Shown here: positions 20,634 through 32,943 of the stretch, piece after piece | Layout: each line of letters opens with the position of its first letter | How positions within the stretch are numbered: position 1 is the stretch's first letter | Translations under genes and position numbers: made by a program | Notes under the pieces: model-generated | Seen by the model: the letters and a program-made list of their open reading frames with translations, nothing else | The model's database searches: none | What the model was told of the DNA's origin: nothing | Source: Zingiber officinale | Lineage: Eukaryota > Streptophyta > Magnoliopsida > Zingiberales > Zingiberaceae | Reading direction: 5' to 3' | Length of the DNA stretch: 64,000 bases | Assembly (NCBI RefSeq): GCF_018446385.1 | Contig: NC_056002.1 | Span: forward strand, 37,806,063-37,870,062

Positions 20634-21203
20634 ATGCAATTCCAAGATGGGCTTGGATTTGACACAAGGGTGGCTCCACCATACACTTCTACGAGTTTCG
20701 ATTCTTGGAAATCAAGAATCGAAAATTTTCTTATGATGGAGATAGAGCAATGGTTTGCTCTAATGGAAGGCTTCAAGGCTCCAAGAAATTCAAAGGGCAA
20801 AGTTCTAAAGAAAAGCAAATGGAGCCCGGAACAAGTCCAAAGGTGCGAGGCAAATGACAAAGTGACCAAGCTTTTGGTCAATTTATTGCCAAGCACCATT
20901 CTTTGCAAAATTGGAGAATTTGAAGATGCAAAGGAACTTTGGAGCAAATTGGCTAAGCTTCATGAAGAGATCCCCTCCACTGTACAAGATCATGAAGAAT
21001 CCAGAGAGGGTGACTCTTTGGAGCAAGACCAAGAGGAGGACTCCGAGTTGAGAGATGCTCAACCTCCGAAGAAGAGGAAATCCAAGAAGCTTCATCCTCA
21101 AGGGAATGCAACGAAGGGAACAAGGAGGGAGCATACTCCTTGTTTCATATTCAAGATGATGAAGCCTCCACCTCTAGGATTGAGGGGGAGCAATCCTTGG
21201 TGA
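20634..21203 (+). pseudogene. gag: element A gag, N-terminal part
   Basis: The frame from the ATG at 20634 encodes the Copia Gag core: a WKSRIENF-type segment and an AKELWSKLAKLHEE helix as in UBN2-type retrotransposon Gag. An acidic linker follows. It then runs into a wrong frame near 21060-21070, where the next frame's EEEIQEASSS-like acidic linker should follow. A small indel there disables the reading of full Gag in this copy. Confidence 0.75.
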
Positions 21204-22423
21204 CACCGGATCAAGAAGAAGGAGAAGCTTCTACATCCGGGTCAAGAGATGAAGAGATGGAAGAAGCTTCTACCTCCACGAGTCAAGAAAAATCAAATGG
21301 AGGAGAATCAAGATCGGATCAAGAGGAAGCTTCTACCTCCGGATCCAAAGGGAAAGATGCCACCCCTACAAGCAAAGGTATAAATATTTCAATTAAAAAT
21401 AAAAATCATATTATATGCTTTGAGTGTAGGGAACATGGGCACTACAAGAGCAAGTGCCCTAAATTGGCCAAGAAGAAGGGCCAAGTGGCACAAAAGGGCA
21501 AGGCGAAGCCCAAGGAGATCATTCCCAACACAAAGAAGAGCAAGGAGCATATTATATGCTTCTCTTGCAATCAAAAGGGGCATTACCGAAGTCAATGCCC
21601 CAAGGGGAAGAAGGTGGTCAAGGCTCAAGGAGGCACTAGTCAAGGGGGAGCCTCCAAGGTAAAGAAGAAGGTAACATTTATTGAGCCTACCCCTTTACAT
21701 TATGGTAAAAAGCATGATAGTTCTAACTTATATCATTTTAATGCTATTTACCATGAAAATAGAAAGCATGATAGCGTTAAAGAAAAACATATAGCTTTTC
21801 ATGCTAAAACCACTACACCTAAGGCTAGGAATGTAGGTAAAAGTCTGGGCAATAACTCTAAAGATTTTAGATACAAGCCCAAGAACAAATATGCTCATGA
21901 ATCAAATGAAAAATCTAAAACTAAGGACTTAGTGATAGAAAATCAAGTCTTGAGGTCAAGACTTGATAAAATGGAAAAGACCCTAAAAAGGATGAAAAAT
22001 ATCCTATTAGGGCAAAATGAGCATAACCTAGGTCTAGGAGCACAAAGGTCATCTAATGGCCATAGAGGTTTGGGATACAAACCAAAGGCTAATAAGGATG
22101 TGCCCTCTTACCATAGAGTTCCATATAGTTATGGAACAAACCCTAGGTCTAGTGGTCAAGCCAAGAATACTAGGGAAGTCATCCCTAAGAGTATTTTTGC
22201 AATAAATGTGACTAAGACTTCTAAGAAGTCTAAGAAAGTCACAAAGAAGGTTACAAGGGAAGCTATCCCTAGAGTTGACCTAGAAAATGTGACCAAGGCT
22301 TCTAAGAAGCCCAACAAGGTCACTAGGAAGGTATCTAGGGAAGTTATCCCTAGGGAGTACCTAGAGCATCCAAGGAGCACCAATAGGTGTTGGGTTCCTA
22401 GGAGCATCTTCTCTACCCCATAG
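21140..22423 (+). pseudogene. gag: element A gag, C-terminal part with two zinc knuckles
   Basis: The open frame contains repeated EASTS words and two perfect CX2CX4HX4C knuckles, CFECREHGHYKSKC near 21417 and CFSCNQKGHYRSQC near 21558. A basic, partly coiled-coil region and two ~35-residue lysine-rich repeats (TREAIP / SREVIP) follow, and it ends in a CWVPRSIF motif before the stop at 22421-22423. It is out of frame with the N-terminal part. Nucleic-acid binding by the knuckles is known for the family. The function of the long tail is unknown. Confidence 0.75.
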
Positions 22424-24823
22424 ATGGGTTAGAGAGTGTCAACTCCGATTAGAAGGGTAGTTAACCCAACTTTGAGGAAATTGACACTCAAGGAGCATTT
22501 TCAAGGTTTTAGTTAACCTTTGAAAATGAAATGGAATTATTGATTACTCCTTGAAAGAGTAAAATGTGCCAAATGGTGAAAAATTGTTTTTATCTTAAAA
22601 TGGCACAAATTGGGAAAACCTTGAGAAATACCAAGTTGGGATTTTGGTATGTTCTTAGGCAATTTAAGGCAATCCGGGCCTAAATTCAAAAGTGCTACTC
22701 TTGAAGAAAAATGGAATATGCCAACAAGTGAGGACATGTTTATTTTCAATTGGCATACATTAAATCAAGGAAATTAGAAATGCCAAATTTAGGCTTTGGC
22801 ATTCTCTTGTAGCACTTTAGGGCAATCTAGGTTTAAGTTGTAAGTTTAGCTAAGACTTTAAGGATACTTAGATAGTTAATCTAGGTATATTTTATTTATG
22901 CTAAATCTTGCCATGATTGTTTGCCCATAATATGCCATGACATCATGTCTAGTTTTGCATTCATGTTTTATTATGAAAAATCCAAAAATACCATGTCATG
23001 ACATTCATACATCATGTAGTAATAGGATATTTTCTTTTGAAAATTATTTTCTTTTGATGTATGCCATAACATAATCATGCATTAAGTTTAATTCCTTGTA
23101 ATTAAGGACAAATGACATTTAACGACACTTATTGACAAGTGACATCCAAGGTGGATGTCTAACATTTCTAAAATGCCTAGATAAATATGCATGATCCCTA
23201 GATTAGGGCAAAAACCAAAATCTACATCTCACAAAGACTATAAGGTGACTTGTATGTGTTTTGTCCACAATAGATACAAGTGAGATGTTAGGATGATGAA
23301 CAAAACTCAACATGTTGATTTAGTGCATTCTTTTGAGTTTTTAAGTTCATCAAAACACATAGTTATGTGTTTTCCCATCATTGGGAAAGCTAATGTACAA
23401 GTCATGTGCATTATGCCCAAGGAACATGATGGGATATTGGTTTTGAAAATGTTTTTAAAATGTTTTGGAAAACCTTGGTGAAGGCTATCTTTTGATAGTA
23501 ATCACCATTGAATAGTTAGACACAAACTTGAAGAAAACACTAAAGTTTTTGCAAGTTTTCAAGTTTGTGTCAATCTTTGAAAATATGATGTATTTTCATA
23601 GAAAGCTATTTTTCCATGATTAAGTATGCCCTAAATAATGTCTACACGAAATTTCATAATTTTTGGATTTTTGTAGAATTTTCTAGGGGTTTCTGAAGTT
23701 GACTGAAATGGAATTTCAGCAACTATCAGAGCTCCGATCGATCCATGGATCGATTGGAGTTCCTGAATCGATCCATGGATCGATTCAAACGGCAATTCCC
23801 GCGAGCAGAAGCTCGCTGGATCGATCAGCCGATCGATCCAGGGAGTCTGAATCGATCAGTGGATCGATTCAGAAAGGTTCAATCGATTGGAACCCAACTT
23901 CAATCGATCCAAGTTGCTGGTTTTGGCTGGGAAGGCCTGATTTCAGCATCTTTGAACCTATTTTAGTGTAGGTAACCATTCCAAACCCCTTAAATACATT
24001 TGTATACATACAAAGGGTGTTTTCATGTTGAAAACAAGGATGGATTGGTTAACGAAGACTAAGTAGAAGTTTAGGTTGAGGTTGTTTCAAATTTTGAATA
24101 TTTGAATCTCAAAACTTCTAAATTTGGGTTTCCTAATGTTTTAGGGATTCCAAGTCATTGTTGGTACAATGACAGAAGTTACCACCATGTCTTTAGGAGG
24201 AGGGACTCTTTAAAGACATGAAAATTATTTTTCATGAACCTTGGAAGGTGGTTAACCTTCTGTTGTGAACTTGCTCAAGGTTGAGCATTTAAACTTGAAA
24301 TGGGGAGAAATGGGGAGTGGATATCCTCATTATTTCAAGTGGGAACTCAAGTGGTTAGATAATGCTCAAGGTTGGGTATTTGTCTACATTGAGGGAGAAG
24401 TTAAGGATAAATGAAGGGTATGGGACCTTCATTATCGTGTTGATCACAACGAGTGATGTTGTGAACAACGATGAGCAACTCTTCAGGGGGAGAGTCTTCA
24501 ACAAATGGATTTGTTGAAGTGTGCCCAGAATTGGAGCATAGGTTGATGTGTGTCCAACGATGGGTTGATGTGTGCCAATAGGGGGAGAATGTATGGTTAA
24601 GCTTAGGCCTTCATTACCTATGAGAAGGTCATAGGGGGAGAATGAAAGGACTCATGAAAGGGAGTAAGTTAGGCTTTCATTACCTAGAGGGAGTTTGCTC
24701 TTATGGGGAGAATGAAGAGCTTAATTTATGCTTTCATTACCTAGTGGCATGAAGAAGGAGGCTATGAGATTAGCCTAACTTACATATGGGATTGTAAGTG
24801 TTATTGTGGTATTGTCAAACATC
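22424..24823 (+). other. element A non-coding 3' internal region
   Basis: No pol domain was found in any frame. It holds AT-rich sequence, four GATCGATC hairpins (23732-23873), and short tandem words of the type GGGGGAGAATGAAAGG and CTTTCATTACCTA at 24590-24760 before the purine tract. Confidence 0.7.
23732..23873 (+). repeat. internal hairpin cluster of element A
   Basis: Four stem-loops: 23732-23759, 23764-23787, 23816-23841 and 23846-23873. Examples are TCTGAATCGATC pairing with GATCGATTCAGA, and CTGGATCGAT pairing with ATCGATCCAG. They resemble the third hairpin class of the LTRs but sit in the internal region. Confidence 0.8.
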
Positions 24824-24835
24824 AAAAGGGGAGAT
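24824..24835 (+). promoter_or_regulatory. polypurine tract of element A
   Basis: AAAAGGGGAGAT lies immediately before the 3' LTR. It would be the plus-strand DNA primer. Confidence 0.8.
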
Positions 24836-26393
24836 TGTTGGTGCAATATCCCTCGGGTCAAGGTTGACCTGGTCAAGCTGAGTCTTGGTTTGGGTTTAGA
24901 TGTTTGACAATAAGATATTGATTGAAGAAGAGTCAAGTAGGTCAAGGTTGACCGGATACTTGATGGAAGTCCTAACTGGGATGTTAGGCAAAATGAAAGA
25001 CCTAGTGAGTGAAGCTAGGCGGATGGAAGTCCCGGTGAGTGAAGACAGGCAGTAGGAAAGTCCAAGTGAAGCCATGCAGAAGAAAAGTCCCGGTGAGTGA
25101 AGCCAGGAAGGAAGTCCTAGTGAGTGAAGCTAGGCGGATGGAAATCGGTGAGTGAAGCCGGTGAAAGTCCTAGTGAGTGAAGCTAGGCGGATGGAAATCT
25201 GGTGAGTGAAGCCGGTGAAAGTCCTAGTGAGTGAAGCTAGCGGATGGAAAACCCTAGTGAGTGAAGCTAGGTGAAAGTCCCGTGAGTGAAGCCGCAAGGA
25301 AAATCCAGATGGATCAAGGATGATCGGACATCCGGCTGGAAGTCCAAGTAGGTCAAAGGATTGTTGGATACTTGGCATGAAAGAAAAGTCCAAGTAGGTC
25401 AAAGGGATTGACCGGATACTTGGCAGAGAAAAGTCCAAGTAGGTCAAAGGATTGACCGGATACTTGGCACAGAGAAAAGTCCAAGTGGGTCAAAGGATTG
25501 ACCGGACACTTGGTAAGGGAGTCCTAGCAGGTCAAGGAGTGACTAGATGCTAGGCATGACATACCAACAGTCGAGGTTGACCGGATGTTGGTTTGGGAGG
25601 TTTGGGACTTGGTTTTGGACAAAATCGCCTGGATCGATCGATGGATCGATTCAGCTCGGATCGATCGTGGATCGATCCGGACGTGCGAACAGAGAGCCTC
25701 CGGATCGATCCGTGGATCGATTCAGAGGTCCCAATCGATCGGGATCGATTGACGCTGCTTCGCGCGATAAGCGCCGGATCGATCCGTGGATCGATCCAGC
25801 GCTTTCGGCGATAAGCGCCGGATCGATCCGTGGATCGATCCAAAGCCTCCCGATCGATTGGGAATATTCGAATCGATCGGGATCCGACCGTGGCGTCGTA
25901 TATGAGCTGCAGGCGTGCGTTGTCTCTTCACGGTTTCATCTCGGATCTTCGCCAGCTCCTCCACAGCACTCTCAAAGCTCGTGATCGCCAGTTCTTGAAG
26001 ATTCTTGGAAGCTCTCCGAGTCAAGAGGCGGATCAAAGGCAAGAAGAGAAGCTAGGGTTAGGGTTTTCTGCATTCATTGTAAGCTTTGTGCTTGTATTTT
26101 GTTTCCCTTTCCTTCTTCTTGTACCGAGAGTCTTGTAGGGCTTCTCCGCCCTTGGTAGTTACCATAAAGGAGAGTTTTATTTAGTGGAGGGTGTGTGTGT
26201 TGGTGTGGATCCTTGGATTAGTCACCTCTTGTGAGGTGGATACCAAGTAAACCAACCGTGTTAGCGTTGTGTGATTGTTTCTTTGTATTTCCGCTGCATA
26301 TTCTTGAAGAAACAAGCAACGCCAAGCAACGCCGAGCACCTAGCGAACGCGACGAGCTATTCACCCCCCATCTAGTTACTTTTGGTCCTAACA
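24836..26393 (+). repeat. 3' LTR of element A (1558 bp)
   Basis: The same ends as the 5' LTR, but 90 bp shorter through many small deletions spread over the hairpin region. It keeps CCGG and CGG where the 5' LTR often has CTGG and CAG. The final ~450 bp is almost identical to the 5' LTR, so the insertion is fairly recent. Confidence 0.92.
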
Positions 26394-26398
26394 TAAAT

Positions 26399-26769
26399 GA
26401 CTCCACTAATATAAGTAAATGTTAGTAACTCCATCTCTGACTCTACTAACATAAATGACTCCATTAATATAAATGAATGTTAGTAACTCTCATAATGGAA
26501 TGACTATCTGTATTCTTATCTTCTTCTATAAATTCATACTTTTTGTGTGAATTATGGGTAAGGTTAAAAAATAAGAGAAGGGTATTGAAGGTTTGTAGTC
26601 TCTACCTTGTTGAGAAGAACAAAAAGAAGGATATTATCATACATAACTAGATTAAGGGTTGAAACATTGTGACATAACGTTGATAGTTCGAGATACGTGA
26701 CTATTATTTTCACTTCGAGTGGTCTGTGGCTAGAGTTCACAATAATTTTGAAGGTTTGTCGTGTCAGAG
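26399..26769. other. flank between element A and the plus-strand chromovirus
   Basis: AT-rich DNA with a partial duplication of a TAAATGACTCCACTAATATA unit at 26394-26500. No gene seen. Confidence 0.5.
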
Positions 26770-29700
26770 TGTAAAATACGGTACTCAAAATAATAATTAA
26801 ATAATAAGGTTTAATAGACGAATAATCTTATTGGATTTTTTAGAAATTTTTAAGAATTTTCTAGAAACTTTTTGGAGCTCGTATGACGTATTTGGAGGGG
26901 ATGTATTTATAGGTTTGGGAAAAGCCTGTTTGGAATACTCAAAGGTGTGAGTTGATTGAGGAATATACTTAGGGTTTGATTAAGCAAAACCTAAGTATAT
27001 ATTTATATAAGTCTTTTCTTTTTCTCTCCTCTTCTCCTGATCCCGTGCCCCATCCTCACCGCCCAATTCCCCTATTCTTCCTCCTCCCCTCTTTGGACGC
27101 CGATCTCTTCGTCTTCCCCAAACTGACGGCGCCGCCCAACATGATGCCTCTTCTCCCACGTGTATAAAACCCCTTGGCAAGGAAGTCTCATTCCCTCCCT
27201 CTCGCCTCTGCCCCAATTTCCCTCTTATCTCTGCTCTAGAGCGATCGTCGCTGCCCCTCTGCCCTAGTTCACCGTCGCCTTGTTCCTCATGCGGCAAGCC
27301 TATGGCCGACACCAAACGCCCTTCTTCTTGATCTGGTGGTGCCCTAACCAGGTTGGTCAGTCATCGCTTCTTCCTCCTTTCTTTGCAATCCATCTTGCCG
27401 ACACTATGGATTCCTTGGCACTTGAGGGGATTTGATTTGGAGGTTAGTAGCTTCATCCCACCCTAATTATCGATCTTGACAGTGAGTCTCTAGCTGTGAA
27501 TCATCGATTGCTAGATCTACTTTAGAGATCGACAACAACACTTGTGGCTTCTGTCACTATATTTCTGACAGCAAGGGGTTTCCAGCAGTGGGCTGATAGA
27601 AGAGCAAACAGATTTGGTTTCGATCAGCACTGTTCGCCGACTATCTACAGCTCCAGTCATTCTCTTCTAATAGTGAACCACTCTGGCTGTGATCTACTAG
27701 TGATCATCTTGGAGTAAGGTAAGATTTGTTTAGTTTCAGATGGTTGCAGATTTGAATTCATTTCTGTATTAGTTTGATTAGCTAGTTGATGAAAAGGGGA
27801 TGTGTTTAGAATTGGATTCTTATTTTAGCTTAATTCGAATTAATGCCGGTATGGTTGGGGATAGATGATCATGTGGCTTCGAAAATGATTGAGATTAAAT
27901 GTTGAATTTAGTCTAGGGTTCGGGTTGGATCCGATTTTTGTTTAGTTAACCAAGAATAATGAATGAATTAGGTTTCTTGGTTTAATAGGAATTTGATTTA
28001 GCTATTGGATACATATTAGAGTAGCTAAATTATACATTTGATTTGCAGGATTTTGATTCTAGACGAGTGTCTCGACGTGGGCATTTTTGAGGCGAGTACC
28101 TTTGACTTATCTTTTTGATATTGTCATTCTGATATACTTAGTGAGTTATAACTAGTAGTAATAGTTATGGTGATATCTGCTTGGTATGTCACTACTTGAT
28201 ACCCATAGTATATCTATTTTGTTATCTGTTGTGCATTTATGTGTATGGCCTTCTTGATTCTTGCATTGTGTACTTATGTAGTGACATACAATGCATTGCA
28301 GGATATAGGTCTAGCTACTAGATTTATTTGACATGTGTACCTAGTTTACTACTTGACATGTGTACCTAGTTATTACCTGACATGTGTATCTAGGTTAATT
28401 ACTTGGCATGGGTACCTAGATCATTGATATGGACTTGGTTTTCCTTTTGGTACACATTATGAGGAGGTTGGTATTTTCAGGATTACATGCTTAGTGTCAT
28501 GCACCATTTTGCATGATTGCATGCTGAGCGATTGTCGACTGCATTATTGTTGAACACATCGCCAATTATATGGATTTGCACATGTTGGTTGCTACTCGGA
28601 AAAACTAATGGTTCCACTGTACAAAAATTTTGTATAAAGGTCTGAACCTTTTCCTAGCTACCATGTGTTCTTTTAAATTAAACTTGGATCGCCTGCGGAA
28701 CTTAACACGTTTGATCCAAATTTAATCTATTTGTTCTTTTAGGTTTTGACTTGGATCTCCTGCAGAACTTAACACGTTCGATCCAAATCACCTAGGTTAT
28801 TAATTCCATTAAATATTAATTTCCAAAATTGGTTTCCAGTGCTGACATGGCGAGGCACATGACCTTCTTGGATATAGGAGCAACCACCACCGACTAGACA
28901 AAACCTTTTAAGGAAAGCTAATATTTAATTTCCTAAAATAACTTTAGGTCAAACGAAAAGAACAATCAAATCACAAGGAAAATAAAAACAAAAGAACATT
29001 ACATCGAAAACAAATTTGAAACACTAAAATCGTATGCCTCTTGTATTTGGTATTATTTCCAAAAATAACTAGTATGATGCGGAAAGGAAAAATACTAGTT
29101 ATACCTTCTAGAAAGACCTCTTGATCTTCTACCGTATTCCTCTTATAACCTCGGACGTTGTGTGGGCCACCAACCAAACTCCAAGGGATGAAAGCTTTCT
29201 CTCCTTCTTCTTCTTCTTCTCCAAGTAGTATCCGGCCACCACAAAGAGCTCCAAGCAAGAGAGGGTTTCAGCCACCACAAAGAGGAAGAGATGGAGAGAG
29301 GATGGCCGACCACAACACCAAGGAAAAGAGGGAGAGAATAATAGAGGTTGTGTCTCATGAAGGCACCCCAACTCCCCTCTTTTATATTCCTTAGCTTTGG
29401 TAAATAAGGAAATTTAATTACAATAAAATTTCCTTAATTTTCCTTGACATGAATTAATTGAGAAAAATAAAATCGCCGGCCACCTCATGGAGAGCAAACA
29501 AGACAATTTTCAATCAACAATTAAAATTTCCTTATTTGTCTTCGAAAATTTTAAAAAATAAAATTTCCCTTTAAAATCCCTTCATGGTTGATAAAAAGAA
29601 ATTTCTATAATTTTAATTTTTCAACATGTGAATAATTTTTAAAGAGAAAAAATAAAATATCTTTCCTATCTACAAATAAGGAAAGAGATCTAATCTCTTT

Positions 29701-31903
29701 TCTTAATCTTTTGTAGAAGAGATATTTTAATTTTAATTCTCTTCAATAAATGATATCTTCCACATAAGAAAAATTTAAAATTAAAATTCTTTTAAATTTA
29801 ATGGAGGCCGGCCACCTAAGCTTGGGTTCGAGCTAGGGCCACCCACGTAAGGCTTGGCCGACCCTAGCTCAACCACCAAGCTTGGCTTTTATCATGGGTA
29901 TGAAGGTGAGTATAGGTGGGTATAGACTTATAAATAAGAGGCTACGATAGGATGAGAGGAGGAATTGGTTTTGGTCTCTCGATAAAATTAAGCATCCCGT
30001 GTTCGCCTTAACACACAACTTAATTTTATCAATAATAATTCATTCCACTAGAGAACTATTATTGAACTACCGCACCAATCCCAAATTATATTTTTGGGCT
30101 CCTTCTTATTATGAGTGTGTTAGTTTCCCTGTGTTTAAGATGTCGAATGTCCACTAATTAAGTGAGTTACTGACAACTCATTTAATTAATATCTTAATCC
30201 AAGAATAGTACCACTCAATCATGTCGGACTAAGTCCACCTGCAGGGTTTAACATGACAATCTTTATGAGCTCATCTTGGGGACATTATCAACCTAAATTA
30301 CTAGGACACAGTTCCCTTCTATAATCAACAACACACACTATAAGTGATATCATTTCCCAACTTATCGGGCATATTGATTCATCGAACTAAATCTCACCCT
30401 TTGATAAATTAAAGAGATAAATATCAAATATATGTGCTTGTTATTATATTAGGATTAAGAGCACACACTTCCATAATAACTGAGGTCTTTGTTCCTTTAT
30501 AAAGTCAGTATAAAAGAAAACGACCTCTGATGGTCCTACTCAATACACTCTAAGTATACTAGTGTAATTATATAGTTAAGATAAACTAATCCCTAATTAC
30601 ACTACGACCTACCAATGGTTTGTTCCTTTCCATTTTGGTCGTGAGCTACTGTTTATAATTTATAAGGTACTGATAACATTCTCTTCTGTATGTGGCACCA
30701 CATATTATGTTATCTACAATATAAATTAATTGAACAACTACAACTAAATGTAGACAATTTGACCAAATGTGATTCTTTATTCAAAATAAATGTTTACAAA
30801 AGCTTAGGCTTTCAGTATACACTCTAATAGCACATACAACCGCTCATGAGTTAGTGGTATATCAGGCAGGGTGTGTTGCAGCAGGTTGCTTTATCAGGGC
30901 TCCGCTGGTCCGCTTATGGCTAGTGTGATTGTAGCGTGGTAGCGGACAGAGATCCCTTCTCTTGACTATGACACAAGGAGATGAGAGCATTGAGCTCCCC
31001 CACTATGATTTGGGGTAGGAGGATATGTGTATTCTGCCAGCATCCTATCCACTCGATCACTCAAGAGTAGTGATGGTAGAGTGCACAGTTGTCACAACCC
31101 TACCCGCTCAACCTCACCATCATGTGTGAGGTGGTTGGCTAGTGTCAGGGGTGACCAAGACATTTGCATCATATGCATGGATTGCATTTATTGCTTGTGA
31201 TAGCTGCATTTTGGATGCTGCATTTTTGTGGTTGCATATGATTGACATGCATACAGGAGACATGATGTGTTTGGTCTGATGACCCTTATATCCGGATAGG
31301 AGGTCCTTGTGAGTACAATTTCTTTGCTTGTTCAGTTTTCGCATTTCCTATTTTTGATCAGGAGACTGTACTCCATGATTATTACTGTTAGATATATTTT
31401 ACTATGCATGTCAGCTTGATACCTACTGAGTTGTTGAACTCACCCCGTTGCTTTATTTCTATTTCAGGTTGAGGCTGTCAGGAGGTTCCGGTCGCTAGTC
31501 CCCCACCTCGTGTAGATATGATTTTCTACTTTTAGACTTTGTTTTCTTGTTTTGTGATCTACATGCGTGTGATGTGTAGATCTTGTACTCGTGGATGTTA
31601 TATCGAGTTTTGGTCTACTATTGTTTTTCGCTGCGATGGTTTTCTATTGTGGGTTGTGTTTTCCTCGAGTAGTGGAGTAGGTTTTATAATAAACTGCGTG
31701 TTGTGATTTGTTATGTAGTCAGTCGGAGGCTGATTTATTATAAACTGCGTGAATTGTTTGTTTATGTTATTGTATATGTTTTGACTGTGTTGGCCAAGGA
31801 TTGTGAGGACCTGCGGGCTATGTAGTCAAGTATCAGATTGTCACCTGTACAGGGGAGATGCTACCGGAATTTCCTCTAGCAGGGACTCCTCCGGGGTGTG
31901 ACA
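26770..31903 (+). repeat. 5' LTR of the plus-strand chromovirus, with a nested solo LTR
   Basis: It starts TGTAAAATACGG and ends CCGGGGTGTGACA, the same family as the solo LTR in the kinase intron. Without the 2247-bp nested LTR and its duplication it is about 2.9 kb. CAGAG lies just before it as the candidate target duplication; the partner is missing. Confidence 0.85.
28583..30829 (-). mobile_element. Copia family B2 solo LTR nested in the chromovirus LTR
   Basis: The left end TGTTGGTTGCTACTCGG and right end GTATACACTCTAATA are the reverse complement of the B2 LTR. A perfect GCACA duplication lies at 28578-28582 and 30830-30834. There is no internal sequence. Confidence 0.88.
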
Positions 31904-31910
31904 ATTTATT

Positions 31911-31922
31911 TGGTATCAGAGA
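31911..31922 (+). promoter_or_regulatory. primer-binding site of the plus-strand chromovirus
   Basis: TGGTATCAGAGA lies seven bases after the LTR, an initiator-tRNA-Met-type site with a diverged end. Confidence 0.75.
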
Positions 31923-32150
31923 CCAATTTTGCGAGTTAATCTGGGTATTTTCGAATTTCTACGGATTTTCGTCGATTTTTATGTTTCAGAATTCCGAGGT
32001 AGTCTTTGACGAGGTAATATTTGGGGACTTATCAGCGACGGAACATCTCCAGACGGTAAATAGGTATGATGATTAATTTTATAATTTTGGTACTTGTAGT
32101 AATACATGTGTAATAATTTAACAAATATGAAGCGAGCTACTCGTGTTTCT

Positions 32151-32550
32151 ATGCCAAGATGTGGCACAGGATGACCACGTAAGAGGACATTGGAATCCTT
32201 GGCGACGGAGTCGTCGGAGAGGTTTATTGGGATCGAGCTTGTCAGTCAGGGACAGACTCTACATGGTACTACGGGCGTGTAGGGCTCTCAGACTCCGATG
32301 GTTTCAGACGTACCTACCTCAATCGTACCCGTTGTACCCACTCCTATAGTATTCATGGTACCACCAACGGTACCACCTGCGACATATCCGGCCCCTCCAC
32401 TAGCAGTGCCTGTTGCTGTGTATCCGGCACCTCCTCCAGCCATGCCTACTGCGTACCTGACACCACCACCACCTGTGCCTGCTACTGCATACTCGGCACC
32501 CGCACAGTAGTACCATTTGACCTAGCAGTACCAGTTGCTCCTTATCCGGT
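32151..32550 (+). pseudogene. gag: chromovirus gag, N-terminal part, interrupted
   Basis: It starts at the ATG at 32151, where the frame has an early stop. A long proline-, valine- and alanine-rich stretch follows, as in the N-terminal linker of plant chromovirus Gag. The coding sequence is cut at 32555 by the B1 LTR and resumes at 45649. Confidence 0.6.
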
Positions 32551-32943
32551 ACCACTATTGGGATATATACTATAAGCCTAGCTTTTGTATGAACATCTGT
32601 TTTGAAATATTTTGAAATGAGAATCGCTTTGGTCAAATGTTTGCATTTTATATTTATATATATGTCAATGCAGTTGTCCATTTAATTTATATTGTAGATA
32701 ACATGGTGTGTGGTGCCACACAGAAGATCATGTTATCGGTTCCTTATGAATTATAAATAGTAGCTCACAACCAAGATGGATTGGGACAAACCATTGGAAC
32801 GGTTTAAGTGTAATTTGGTATTAGTCTGTCTTGACTATAAAATTACACTAGTACACTATGTGTGTATTAAGCAGGACCGTTTGAGGTTGTTCGATTTGTA
32901 CTGATTACATAAAAGAATATAACCTCTGTTATTATGGATGTGC

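Larger units (their letters stand above)
18854..26393 (+). mobile_element. element A: complete gag-only SIRE-like Copia retrotransposon
   Basis: Two LTRs (18854-20501 and 24836-26393) begin TGTTGGTGCAATAT and end TTTTGGTCCTAACA. A perfect TAAAT duplication lies at 18849-18853 and 26394-26398. A tRNA-iMet primer site follows the 5' LTR and a purine tract precedes the 3' LTR. The internal 4.3 kb encodes only a Gag with two zinc knuckles. No protease, integrase or reverse transcriptase motif follows, so it would depend on enzymes from a related element. The long LTRs and large Gag fit the SIRE/Maximus lineage of Copia. Confidence 0.9.
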
